Source: Bacteroidota bacterium (GTDB lineage Bacteria > Bacteroidota > Bacteroidia > Flavobacteriales > Crocinitomicaceae). Taken from it: a stretch of DNA of 11,152 nucleotides. A program made the position numbers and the translations under genes. This document shows positions 1-7,425 of the stretch, one piece after another. The stretch spans positions 1-11,152 of the forward strand of contig SYKJ01000024.1 of NCBI GenBank assembly GCA_005798205.1, given 5' to 3'. Within the stretch, counting starts at the first letter, position 1. Each line of letters begins with the position of its first letter. The notes beneath the pieces were generated by a model, which saw nothing but the letters and a program-made list of their open reading frames with translations, did not search any database and was not told where the DNA came from.

Positions 1-406
1 CTTGAGCTAGAATATAGGCTGTGCCAGGATAACGCTTATTTCCCAATTGAAAAGGAAAATAATGAAACTCAATTCCACCTACTAATTCGTGTATATTGGT
101 GTGAAAATTTAAATTTCTATTTTTATTAAAAATACCTTTGGAATCTTTATCATCGGCATCCAAACTGCCATAAGTGTAGTTAAACCGATAAGTTAGACGA
201 GAATGATAATTGAAGCGGTACATTAATCCACCCGCCATATTTGTCTCGTAAAAAGGTCTAAATTGGTTTAGATCGCCGATATAATACATAGTTCCAACAG
301 AAAATCCAATTTCAGAACGCGACCAATTATTGGCTTGCCTAGTACTCTGTGCAGTGATCTTTAATGCAAGCAAAAAAATAAACAAAGTAAGTAGATGCTT
401 TTTCAC
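1..406 (-). CDS. DUF6089/PorG-like outer-membrane beta-barrel protein, N-terminal part (runs off the left edge)
   Basis: The first 135 codons are visible and the C-terminus lies beyond base 1. The protein starts with a Sec-type signal peptide: KK, then a hydrophobic LLTLFIFLLAL core and a likely cleavage after TAQ. The mature part begins with EIGFSVGTMYYIGDLN (about residues 32-47), followed by alternating aromatic/polar strands such as MYRFNYHSRLTYRFNYTYG and, further on, ELVGGIEFHYFPF. This matches the start of DUF6089 proteins, Bacteroidota barrel proteins that include PorG of the type IX secretion system. The start is GTG at 406-404: the only in-frame codons between it and the upstream stop are non-start codons, and the signal peptide begins there. 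It lies 83 bases downstream of typA on the same strand, so read-through is possible, although only a weak promoter-like match is seen. Assignment to the family is fairly sure; a true PorG role is not shown. Confidence 0.75.
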   Translation of the reverse strand, partial: MKKHLLTLFIFLLALKITAQSTRQANNWSRSEIGFSVGTMYYIGDLNQFRPFYETNMAGGLMYRFNYHSRLTYRFNYTYGSLDADDKDSKGIFNKNRNLNFHTNIHELVGGIEFHYFPFQLGNKRYPGTAYILAQ

Positions 407-489
407 AAATCTTAGAACGATTTTAAGCTAAAATTATTACATTTTATCATGGCGTCTGTAATTCAATAAAAATAGAGAGAGAAAAATAA
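407..489. other. Short spacer between typA and the PorG-like gene
   Basis: These 83 A+T-rich bases hold no gene. On the minus strand a TAATTTTA stretch resembles the Bacteroidota -7 box TAnnTTTG but lacks the final G, and no TTG element lies at the usual 17-23 base distance. I see no convincing hairpin followed by T residues, so neither a terminator nor a promoter is claimed. Confidence 0.4.
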
Positions 490-2292
490 CTATGCTATTT
501 TACTTCCTCGTTTTCGTTCTGTTTCCTTTAATAAGATTTTGCGAATTCTGAGGTTTTGTGGCGTTACCTCAACATATTCATCCCCTTGAATGTATTCCAA
601 ACACTCTTCCAAACTAAATAATTTTGGTGGTGCCAAACGCACTTTTTCGTCTGCACCTGAAGAACGCATATTCGACATTTTTTTCGTTTTTGTGACATTT
701 ACACACAAATCACCAGCGCGCGAATTTTCACCGATTACCTGACCCTCATATATATTTTCATTTGGACTAATAAAGAATTTTCCTCTTTCTTGAAGGTTAT
801 TCAAAGAGAAAGGGATAGAAGTTCCCTGCTCCAAAGAAATCAAAGAACCATTTTGGCGCCCAGAAATTTCCCCTTTGTAGGGTTGATATTCAACAAATCG
901 ATGATTCATAATCGCTTCACCGGCAGTTTGAGTCAACAAATAATTTCGAAGACCAATAATTCCGCGAGAGGGAATTTCAAATGTTATAGTCATTCGTTCA
1001 CCTTTTGGGACCATGTTTTTCATTTCTCCCTTTCTTTTGGTAACAGCCTCAACAGCTGTTCCACTGTGAACTTCTGGCAAATCGATTGTCAATTCTTCAA
1101 CAGGTTCGCATTTTATTCCAGTTACTTCTTTAATTATAACCTGAGGTTGACCAACCTGCATTTCATATCCTTCGCGACGCATTGTTTCGATTAAAACTGA
1201 TAAGTGCAAAACTCCTCTACCAAAAACCATCCATTTATCCGCTTTATCGGTATCAGAGACACGAAGCGCTAGGTTTTTCTCCAATTCTTTTTGGAGTCTG
1301 TCAGAAATGTGTCGAGAAGTAACAAATTTTCCCTCTTTACCAAAGAAAGGAGAATCGTTTATTGAGAAAAGCATACTCATTGTCGGCTCATCCATTTTAA
1401 TTGTTGGAAGAGGCTCTGGATTTTCGGCATCACAAATAGAATCTCCAATTTCGAAACCTTCAATCCCTGTTATGGCACAAATATCTCCAGCTTGAACTTC
1501 TGAAACTTTTCTTCTTTCAATTCCCTCAAAAATAAAAACTTCTTTTATACGGTGTTTCTGTAAAGTTCCATCAGATTTAGAAACTAAGATTGCTTGATTT
1601 TCCTTAATTTCTCCTCTCGTTAAACGTCCAATAGCAATTCTACCGACGTAAGATGAATAGTCCAAAGAGGTAATTAACATTTGTGTATTTCCCTCTTGAA
1701 TTGTAATTGGTGGGAAATAATTTAAAATTGTATCGAGTAGCGTTGATATGTTTTGAGTGGGGCGTTTCCAATCTTCTGACATCCAAGCATTTTTTGCTGA
1801 GCCATAAATTGTCGGAAAATTTAACTGTTCTTCAGATGCGTCCAATTCAAACATCAAATCAAATACTTTTTCGTGTACCTCATCAGGAGTGCAATTTTCC
1901 TTATCAACTTTATTTATTACTAATAAAGGTTTTAGTCCAAGCGCCAAAGCTTTTCCTAAGACAAAACGAGTTTGAGGCATGGGCCCTTCAAAAGCGTCAA
2001 CCAACAAACAAACACCGTCGGCCATGTTTAAAACACGTTCAACTTCTCCGCCAAAATCAGCGTGTCCTGGCGTATCAATGATGTTGATTTTAGTACCTTT
2101 ATAAAGTACAGAAACATTTTTGGAAACAATCGTAATGCCTCTCTCACGCTCCAGGTCGTTGTTATCCATAATCAAATCACCTGTTAAGCGCTCTCTTTCA
2201 TTTTCAACATTTCCTGCTTCAATCATTTTGTCCACTAGGGTTGTTTTTCCGTGGTCGACGTGAGCAATAATTGCAATGTTTCTTATTTCCAT
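490..2292 (-). CDS. typA: Translational GTPase TypA/BipA
   Basis: This 600-residue protein has the normal length for TypA/BipA, a GTPase of the EF-G/LepA class that binds the 70S ribosome and is linked to 50S assembly and growth at low temperature. All G motifs are present: HVDHGKTT at 11-18 (G1), ERERGITI at 48-55 (G2), DTPGHADF at 73-80 (G3), NKVD at 127-130 (G4) and GSAK at 164-167 (G5). Domain II follows, then the two EF-G-like domains and the TypA-specific C-terminal part, which includes [20 protein letters not shown], typical of TypA. The ATG at 2292 lies 12 bases after the stop of the DEAD-box helicase gene and has no Shine-Dalgarno sequence, as expected in Bacteroidota. It is therefore probably co-transcribed with the helicase. 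No residue expected for GTP binding is missing. Confidence 0.97.
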   Translation of the reverse strand: MEIRNIAIIAHVDHGKTTLVDKMIEAGNVENERERLTGDLIMDNNDLERERGITIVSKNVSVLYKGTKINIIDTPGHADFGGEVERVLNMADGVCLLVDAFEGPMPQTRFVLGKALALGLKPLLVINKVDKENCTPDEVHEKVFDLMFELDASEEQLNFPTIYGSAKNAWMSEDWKRPTQNISTLLDTILNYFPPITIQEGNTQMLITSLDYSSYVGRIAIGRLTRGEIKENQAILVSKSDGTLQKHRIKEVFIFEGIERRKVSEVQAGDICAITGIEGFEIGDSICDAENPEPLPTIKMDEPTMSMLFSINDSPFFGKEGKFVTSRHISDRLQKELEKNLALRVSDTDKADKWMVFGRGVLHLSVLIETMRREGYEMQVGQPQVIIKEVTGIKCEPVEELTIDLPEVHSGTAVEAVTKRKGEMKNMVPKGERMTITFEIPSRGIIGLRNYLLTQTAGEAIMNHRFVEYQPYKGEISGRQNGSLISLEQGTSIPFSLNNLQERGKFFISPNENIYEGQVIGENSRAGDLCVNVTKTKKMSNMRSSGADEKVRLAPPKLFSLEECLEYIQGDEYVEVTPQNLRIRKILLKETERKRGSKIA

Positions 2293-2304
2293 TTTAATCT
2301 TGAA

Positions 2305-4230
2305 TTAATATTTTTTTCCAAAACCTCCGCCCGGACTTCTTCTCTCTCTTGGTTTTGATTCACTAACACTTGATTTTCTGCTTGAAAACCCTTCACTCTT
2401 TTGATTTCCTGAATAGGGTCTGCTAGATCCACCTTCGCTTCGGCTTTTTGAAAAGCCACCACTTCGAGATCCGCCGCCGCTAAATCCACCGCTTCTTGGT
2501 TTATCACCACCGAAACTACCTCTTCGAGCACCTCCTCCAAAAGAACCACTTCGGGGTTTATCAGAACCATATCCGCCACTTCTAGGTTTATCACTTCTAC
2601 CGCTAGTCTCTTTGGATGTTGTAATTTCAATGCTAACTTGGTGACCTTCAAACTCAGTTCCGTTTACCGTCTTTAATATTTTATCAGAATGTTCTTGATC
2701 TGCTTCAAAGAATGAAAACGAAGTCATAATGTCAATTCTTCCAATTGAAGATGAGTTCAATCCTGTTGCATCACAAACTACTCTGAGTAAAGCTCCCGGG
2801 TTGAATCCATCACGCCGACCAATGTTCACAAAAAACCTAGTTTTTCCCTCTTCACGAACACGATCTCGGCGAGCAGGTCGATCTGAAGATGAACGATCAT
2901 CATTTTGTGCTGCAGCATTTAAATCTCCAGCGCGTCTGTAGTATTCTATAAAACGATTAAATTCCGCAGAAACAAATCGCTTAATCACATCTTCCTTTGA
3001 AAAATCCTCAAAAGCAGCTAAAATTTTCGGCATAAATTTAACTATGTCATTTTCTTTCACTTCTTGAGCAATAGTATTCGTAATTAATTTCATCAACTGA
3101 ATTTCGCAGATTTCCTCAGCACCAGGGATTTCACCTTGACGAAAACTTGTTCTCATTTGTCGCTCAATGGCTTTTATTTTTACCATTTCACGTCCGTTGA
3201 CTAGAACAAGAGACTCTCCTTTTTTACCTGCTCGAGCTGTTCTTCCACTTCTGTGGGTATAATTCTCGATATCGTCAGGTAAATTGTAGTTAATGACATG
3301 CGTAATATTATCAATATCCAAACCTCGCGCAGCTACATCGGTTGCCACTAAAATTTGTAATTCCTTACTTCTGAAACGATCCATCACACGGTCACGCATC
3401 GTTTGTGTTAAATCTCCGTGGAGCGGTTCAGCATTATATCCTTCTTTTCCTAATTTTTCTGCAACATTAGCAGTTTCGTTCTTTGTGCGACAAAAAATAA
3501 GCCCATAAATACTAGGATTAAAGTCTATCAATCGTTTAACAGTTTCATACCTGTCTCTCTCTTTTACCAAATAATATACGTGGTCAATGTTTTCATTTGT
3601 TTGATTCTTGTGGCCAATTGAAACCTCCAAGGGTTCATGCATGTATGTTTTTGCAATTCTTGCAACTTCATTCGGCATTGTAGCAGAAAACAGCCAAACA
3701 TTTTTTTCAAGAGGTGTTGTATCTAAAATCAAATCGATATCTTCTTTGAATCCCATGTTTAACATCTCATCAGCTTCATCTAAGACCACATAGCGAACTT
3801 GAGAAAGCTGAACGACTTTTCGATTGATTAAATCCATTAAACGACCGGGAGTAGCTACAATAATAGAAACACCTTTTTTTACATCCGTAATTTGCTTACG
3901 AATGTCAGTACCTCCATAAACAGAAACAATGCTGCAATCCAAAAACTTGGAATATGTTTGTAAGTCTTTTGTTATTTGCAAACACAATTCTCTTGTGGGA
4001 CAAATTATTAAACCTTGAGGGAGTCTCGACTTGGTATCGATATTATTAATGAGTGGCAAACCAAATGCTGCCGTCTTTCCTGTACCTGTCTGCGCTAAGC
4101 CGACAAAGTCGCAATCTTCCTGCATCAGGTAGGGGATTGCTTTTTCCTGGATTGGAGTAGGCACTGAAAAACCCAATTCTTTTAACGACTTCAGCACCTC
4201 ACCCTTCAATCCGAGCTCTTCGAATGTCAT
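2305..4230 (-). CDS. deaD: DEAD-box ATP-dependent RNA helicase (DeaD/CsdA type) with DbpA-like domain and Gly/Arg/Ser-rich tail
   Basis: This 641-residue RNA helicase has an intact two-domain core. Visible motifs are the Q motif around PTPIQ (24-28), motif I AQTGTGKT (46-53), PTREL (78-82), TPGR (127-130), DEAD (151-154), SAT (182-184) and motif VI HRSGRTAR (326-333). A helical linker follows (about 370-440). Residues about 464-537 (RFFVNIGRRDGFNPGALL onward) form a DbpA-like RNA-binding domain of the kind found in DeaD/CsdA proteins. Residues 540-641 are low complexity: Gly, Ser, Arg and Lys rich, with four DKPRSG units. Such proteins unwind structured RNA during ribosome assembly and mRNA turnover, often in the cold. 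The ATG at 4230 sits about 22 bases after a TACATTTG box. typA follows after 12 bases. The symbol reflects domain order; other paralogues such as rhlE cannot be ruled out, but the DbpA-like domain argues for DeaD. Confidence 0.93.
   Translation of the reverse strand: MTFEELGLKGEVLKSLKELGFSVPTPIQEKAIPYLMQEDCDFVGLAQTGTGKTAAFGLPLINNIDTKSRLPQGLIICPTRELCLQITKDLQTYSKFLDCSIVSVYGGTDIRKQITDVKKGVSIIVATPGRLMDLINRKVVQLSQVRYVVLDEADEMLNMGFKEDIDLILDTTPLEKNVWLFSATMPNEVARIAKTYMHEPLEVSIGHKNQTNENIDHVYYLVKERDRYETVKRLIDFNPSIYGLIFCRTKNETANVAEKLGKEGYNAEPLHGDLTQTMRDRVMDRFRSKELQILVATDVAARGLDIDNITHVINYNLPDDIENYTHRSGRTARAGKKGESLVLVNGREMVKIKAIERQMRTSFRQGEIPGAEEICEIQLMKLITNTIAQEVKENDIVKFMPKILAAFEDFSKEDVIKRFVSAEFNRFIEYYRRAGDLNAAAQNDDRSSSDRPARRDRVREEGKTRFFVNIGRRDGFNPGALLRVVCDATGLNSSSIGRIDIMTSFSFFEADQEHSDKILKTVNGTEFEGHQVSIEITTSKETSGRSDKPRSGGYGSDKPRSGSFGGGARRGSFGGDKPRSGGFSGGGSRSGGFSKSRSEGGSSRPYSGNQKSEGFSSRKSSVSESKPRERRSPGGGFGKKY
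2310..2612 (-). repeat. Low-complexity region encoding the Gly/Ser/Arg-rich helicase tail with DKPRSG units
   Basis: This stretch codes for the last ~100 residues of the helicase. The unit DKPRSG recurs four times (near residues 547, 557, 576 and in part at 588), separated by GGYG, GSFGGG and GGFSGG segments. At DNA level the repeats are imperfect, so this is protein-level repetition rather than a tandem DNA array. Tails like this usually bind RNA non-specifically and can drive condensation, and they vary in length between relatives. Confidence 0.6.
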
Positions 4231-4252
4231 TGTGTAATTTTAAATTTGGGTG

Positions 4253-4260
4253 CAAATGTA
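4253..4260 (-). promoter_or_regulatory. Promoter -7 box (TACATTTG) for the deaD-typA operon
   Basis: On the minus strand the eight bases match the Bacteroidota -7 consensus TAnnTTTG exactly. The upstream element is imperfect: a TTCG lies 18 bases before the box where TTTG/TTG would be expected. The box ends 22 bases before the deaD ATG, giving a predicted 5' leader of roughly 18 bases. Confidence 0.55.
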
Positions 4261-4331
4261 TGGACAAATTAAAGATTTCGAACTATTATTGCTGAAATAA
4301 AGTCATACATAGCTTATTTATATGAAAAAAA

Positions 4332-4363
4332 TTGAATGTTTATGAAAAGAATTTCTATTTTTG
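4332..4363 (+). promoter_or_regulatory. Promoter (TTG, 21-base spacer, TATTTTTG) for the DUF5606 gene
   Basis: A TTG at 4332-4334 and a TATTTTTG at 4356-4363 match both parts of the Bacteroidota promoter (TTG, 17-23 bases, TAnnTTTG). The -7 box ends 25 bases before the ATG at 4389, so a short leader is predicted. No Shine-Dalgarno sequence is present in it. Confidence 0.55.
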
Positions 4364-4388
4364 ACCAATTTAGTAATTGAATTAGCTT

Positions 4389-4934
4389 ATGAATTTAAAA
4401 GGTATAATTTCGATTTCAGGGAGACCAGGAATTTTTAAAGTTATTACTCAAGGTAAAAACAATGTAATTATTGAGTCAATTAGTGACAAAAAACGTTTAT
4501 CTGTTCAATCGAAAGAAAAAATTTCAACACTAGAAGAAATTACGATATTTACAACAGAGGATGATATCAAATTAACCGAAGTATTTTCAACAATGTTAAA
4601 GAAGTATGCTGACAAAGAAGCTCCAAATCACAAAGCAGATGAAGCTATTTTGGTAAAAGAGATGAGTCTACTACTACCTAAATACGATAAAGATCGTGTT
4701 TATACCTCAGACCTTCGAAAAATTTTTCAGTGGTATAATTTATTGTTAAAAGTAGATTTATTGAAGTCCGAGGAAGAAGTTGCCGAGTCAAAAGAGCCCG
4801 TAGTAAAAACAAAAATCAAAAAAGAAGTAAGTTCAAAAAAAATAATCAATACCGGTGCTCCTGTTAAATCAATCAAAACAGCTAATATTAAAAAATCTGC
4901 ACCAGTAAAGACCGGAAGTTCTAGAGGCAAATAA
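4389..4934 (+). CDS. DUF5606 family protein of unknown function with Lys-rich C-terminal tail
   Basis: The 181-residue product begins MNLKGIISISGRPGIFKVI, the signature start of DUF5606, a family largely confined to Bacteroidota whose function is not known. Residues 1-55 look like a small beta-barrel fold (IISISGRPGIFKV, NNVIIESI, KRLSVQ, ITIFT). Residues 60-125 are helical with the conserved-looking segment LLPKYDKDRVYTSDLRKIFQ (95-114) and a WYNLL after it. The last 50 residues are low complexity with many Lys, Ser, Ala and Val (KTKIKKEV, NIKKSAPVK) and are probably disordered and basic, which would suit nucleic acid binding, although that is inference. No signal peptide or membrane segment is seen, so it is probably cytoplasmic. 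Its own promoter lies upstream. The metallophosphoesterase gene starts 66 bases later. Confidence 0.85.
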   Translation: MNLKGIISISGRPGIFKVITQGKNNVIIESISDKKRLSVQSKEKISTLEEITIFTTEDDIKLTEVFSTMLKKYADKEAPNHKADEAILVKEMSLLLPKYDKDRVYTSDLRKIFQWYNLLLKVDLLKSEEEVAESKEPVVKTKIKKEVSSKKIINTGAPVKSIKTANIKKSAPVKTGSSRGK

Positions 4935-5000
4935 TTATATGACTAAAAATGCTAATTTGTATTTTTTTAATTTCACCTAAATTTTCTTCCCTTTGATTTA

Positions 5001-6239
5001 ATGATTAAAGTATCTATTCTTTTACTATTTTCCTTATTAGTGAATGATAGTATTCATTCTAAATCACGTTTTTTCAGGGTTGTATTTAATCAAGATGCAT
5101 CGAATTCAGCAACAATTATTTGGGACCAAAATTCAGGATTGTTTGAAAATTTCTACTTTGATACGATTGACCCGATCGTAAATAATTTTAACAATGCCGT
5201 TGTATTAAGTGATTCCAACAAAGCGAAAGGAATGAACACGCATATTATTCGTCTCACTAAACTTAAGCCATCAACCAATTATTATTTTGTTGTCAAGGAC
5301 TCTGAGGGTTTCAGTAAAACCTATTATTTCACAACAGTATCTGACAATTCGAATACTAAATTGAGCTTTATTGCAGGTGGCGACTCAAGAGATGGAAGAG
5401 TAGTAAGAGTAAAAGCAAATAAATTAGTTGCTAAATTAAAGCCGCATGCTGTTTTATTTAATGGCGATTTTATCGGGCTTGATTTAGATAATCAATGGAT
5501 AGAATGGTTTATTGATTGGGAGAATACCATATCAACGAAAGGTCGCATTTCCCCACTTGTTGTTACTAGAGGGAATCACGAAATCACAAACAAAGTGATG
5601 GTTGACTTATTTGACTGCCCCCACAAAAAAATCTACTATCAGACAAATTTTGGTGGAAATCTACTCAATTTAATTTCTTTAAATTCAGAAATTTTAAAAA
5701 TCGGAAGTCAAAAACTTTTTCTAAGAAAAACACTCGAGGAACACAAAGATTATTATTGGCAAATAGCACAATATCACCGCCCTGTTAGAGCTCATGTTGC
5801 TTCGAAAAAAGAAATGGAAACCCAATATAAGAATTTTGTCCCTTTGTTTGAAAAATATAAAAATATCCGTCTTTGCCTAGAAAATGACTCTCATACCTGT
5901 AAAATCACATGGCCAATTTTAAGTTCTTCCAAGCCCGAGGCTGATGAAGGATTTGTCAGAAATGATGAAAAAGGAATTGTATATGCTGGCGAAGGTTGTT
6001 GGGGAGCACCGCTGAGAGCCGCTGATGATATTAAGTCTTGGACACGAGATGCAGAGGGCGTTAATCAATTTAATTGGATTTTTATCTCTCGTGATAAAAT
6101 TGAATTGAGAACAGTTTTATATGAAAACGAAAGCGAAGTTGCTGAGTTAAGTGAAGAAAATAGATTTGATATGCCAAAAAATATCCAATTATGGGGACCC
6201 AAAGCTGGAACGCTCGTTGAAATTTTTCCACAAAAATAA
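5001..6239 (+). CDS. Exported purple-acid-phosphatase-like metallophosphoesterase with N-terminal FN3-like domain
   Basis: This 412-residue protein has a probable signal peptide (hydrophobic VSILLLFSLLV, residues 4-14). Residues about 22-113 form a fibronectin-III-like domain, ending with the typical LKPSTNYYFVV and TYYFTT strands, as in purple acid phosphatases. The calcineurin-like domain follows. Its metal-site motifs are GGDSR at 126-130 (D128), NGD at 154-156 (D156), RGNHE at 190-194 (N192, H193), YHRP at 258-261 (H259) and DSHTC at 296-300 (H298). The last motif is normally GHxH; here the second His position is Cys300. The Tyr of the purple-acid-phosphatase GDxxY motif is also absent. 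It probably hydrolyses phosphate esters in the periplasm or outside the cell; the substrate is unknown. There is no C-terminal type IX sorting domain, as the protein ends shortly after the catalytic domain. dnaX starts 70 bases downstream with its own promoter. Confidence 0.85.
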   Translation: MIKVSILLLFSLLVNDSIHSKSRFFRVVFNQDASNSATIIWDQNSGLFENFYFDTIDPIVNNFNNAVVLSDSNKAKGMNTHIIRLTKLKPSTNYYFVVKDSEGFSKTYYFTTVSDNSNTKLSFIAGGDSRDGRVVRVKANKLVAKLKPHAVLFNGDFIGLDLDNQWIEWFIDWENTISTKGRISPLVVTRGNHEITNKVMVDLFDCPHKKIYYQTNFGGNLLNLISLNSEILKIGSQKLFLRKTLEEHKDYYWQIAQYHRPVRAHVASKKEMETQYKNFVPLFEKYKNIRLCLENDSHTCKITWPILSSSKPEADEGFVRNDEKGIVYAGEGCWGAPLRAADDIKSWTRDAEGVNQFNWIFISRDKIELRTVLYENESEVAELSEENRFDMPKNIQLWGPKAGTLVEIFPQK

Positions 6240-6270
6240 GTCCTAAAAATTGTCGAAATTGTTTGTATCT

Positions 6271-6305
6271 TTTGTTTCTTAAATCAATCAAATACCTTAC
6301 TTTTG
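6271..6305 (+). promoter_or_regulatory. dnaX promoter (TTTG, 23-base spacer, TACTTTTG), -7 box ending 4 bases before the ATG
   Basis: TACTTTTG at 6298-6305 matches the Bacteroidota -7 consensus TAnnTTTG exactly, and a TTTG at 6271-6274 lies 23 bases upstream of it, at the edge of the usual range. The dnaX ATG begins at 6310. Because the box is centred about seven bases before the transcription start, RNA should begin at or within a base or two of the ATG, giving a leaderless message. Confidence 0.55.
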
Positions 6306-6309
6306 TTAC

Positions 6310-7425
6310 ATGTCTGAATTTATTGTCTCTGCTAGAAAATACCGTCCCCAAACCTTCGATACAGTTGTTGGACAAACTTCAATTACCGAGACTTTAAAAA
6401 AAGGAATAAAAAATGATCACCTCGCTCAAGTTTTTTTATTTTGCGGCTCTCGAGGAGTTGGAAAAACAACGACTGCAAGAATTTTAGCCAAGACTATTAA
6501 TTGCTTTAATAAAAGTGAAAACACGGAAGCGTGCGATACTTGTGATTCATGTATCTCCTTCAATACAGGGAATTCATTAAATGTCTCAGAATTAGATGCT
6601 GCATCAAATAACTCAGTAGACGATATTCGGAATTTAATTGATCAAGTTCGAATTTACCCGCAGCTAGGAACACATAAAGTTTTTATTATTGATGAGGTTC
6701 ACATGCTCTCTACAAATGCTTTTAATGCTTTTCTAAAAACGTTGGAAGAACCACCAAAACACGCTATTTTTATATTAGCAACAACTGAAAAACACAAAAT
6801 AATACCCACCATTCTCTCTCGTTGCCAAATTTTTGATTTTAACCGCATTCGCGTTAAAGACATGGCAGAGCACCTTGCACAGATTGCTACTAAAGAAAAT
6901 GTAAATGCTGAGCCAGAAGCACTGCATATCATTGCTATGAAAGCCGATGGATCTCTTCGAGATGCCTTGTCAATTTTTGATCAAATTGTAACATTTGCTG
7001 GTAATTCAGTAAGTTACGCGAATGTTATAGATAATTTAAATATTTTAGATTACGACTATTATTTCAAACTAATTGACTCAATAGAAAAAGAAGATATAGC
7101 AGCCACATTCATTCTTTTAAATGAAATCTATGAGAAAGGTTTTGATGGACATAATTTTGTAATTGGACTTGCGGAACATTACAGAAATCTTCTGGTTTGT
7201 AAAGACGAGAGAACTTCAAGTCTACTAGAAGTTCCAGAACAAATTCAAAAACGATTTATTGATCAAGCAAAAGAAATTGACTCACTCCGAATTATGCGTT
7301 CGCTTGGCGTTATTAGTAAAACAGATACTGAATTTAAATTATCAAAAAATCAACGATTACTGATTGAAGTAGCGCTGATGCAATTGTGTTCTCTTAATCA
7401 GGAGAACGAAAAAAAAAATCCCTGA
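6310..7425 (+). CDS. dnaX: DNA polymerase III clamp-loader subunit gamma (zero-frame product of dnaX)
   Basis: The 371-residue zero-frame product carries the AAA+ clamp-loader ATPase and the collar domain. It starts with the DnaX-typical SARKYRPQTFDTVVGQ. Visible elements are Walker A GSRGVGKTT (46-54), the zinc-binding cysteines C65, C75, C78 and C81, Walker B IIDEVHM (126-132), LEEPPKHAIFILATTE (145-160) and the arginine-finger motif SRC (170-172). The collar domain III runs from about 220 to 367. Translation stops at TGA 7423-7425, four codons after a ten-A run begins, so this form lacks the parts that in other bacteria bind the helicase and polymerase. Those parts are encoded downstream in the -1 frame. 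It can therefore be read as a gamma form made by normal decoding, with tau made by slippage. The ATG at 6310 is supported by the conserved N-terminus and the adjacent promoter. Confidence 0.93.
   Translation: MSEFIVSARKYRPQTFDTVVGQTSITETLKKGIKNDHLAQVFLFCGSRGVGKTTTARILAKTINCFNKSENTEACDTCDSCISFNTGNSLNVSELDAASNNSVDDIRNLIDQVRIYPQLGTHKVFIIDEVHMLSTNAFNAFLKTLEEPPKHAIFILATTEKHKIIPTILSRCQIFDFNRIRVKDMAEHLAQIATKENVNAEPEALHIIAMKADGSLRDALSIFDQIVTFAGNSVSYANVIDNLNILDYDYYFKLIDSIEKEDIAATFILLNEIYEKGFDGHNFVIGLAEHYRNLLVCKDERTSSLLEVPEQIQKRFIDQAKEIDSLRIMRSLGVISKTDTEFKLSKNQRLLIEVALMQLCSLNQENEKKNP
7400..7418 (+). promoter_or_regulatory. dnaX: Putative dnaX slippage site: A10 tract with AGGAG just upstream
   Basis: Ten A residues occupy 7409-7418. 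In the zero frame they read GAA AAA AAA AAT, which contains the slippery heptamer A AAA AAA at 7410-7416, allowing perfect re-pairing after a -1 move. AGGAG lies at 7400-7404; it is the only Shine-Dalgarno-like element I noticed in a meaningful place in this run of genes. The -1 frame is closed by TAA at 7395-7397 and the zero frame by TGA at 7423-7425, so any switch must occur in the short interval between them, which the A tract almost fills. Polymerase slippage adding one A, or removing two, would have the same effect as a -1 ribosomal shift. Confidence 0.6.

Larger units (their letters stand above)
4231..4388. promoter_or_regulatory. Divergent intergenic region between deaD (leftward) and the DUF5606 gene (rightward)
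   Basis: These 158 bases separate the only head-to-head gene pair in the window. They contain one TAnnTTTG box on each strand (listed separately), are otherwise A+T rich, and show no ribosome binding site and no clear operator-like palindrome. Confidence 0.6.

Noticed and set aside
790..2081. Plus-strand open frames opposite typA
   Set aside because: They lie wholly antisense to a complete, well-conserved gene and have no recognisable domains.
2283..2651. Minus-strand 122-codon open frame overlapping the helicase tail
   Set aside because: It is an out-of-frame shadow of the Gly/Arg/Ser-rich repeat region, with a biased Val/Glu/Ala composition and no recognisable motif.
4988..4995. TCCCTTTG before the metallophosphoesterase as a third leaderless-type -7 box
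   Set aside because: It misses the A of TAnnTTTG, and no TTG lies 17-23 bases upstream; the nearest TTTG (4956-4959) is 28 bases away. It is too weak to list as a promoter.
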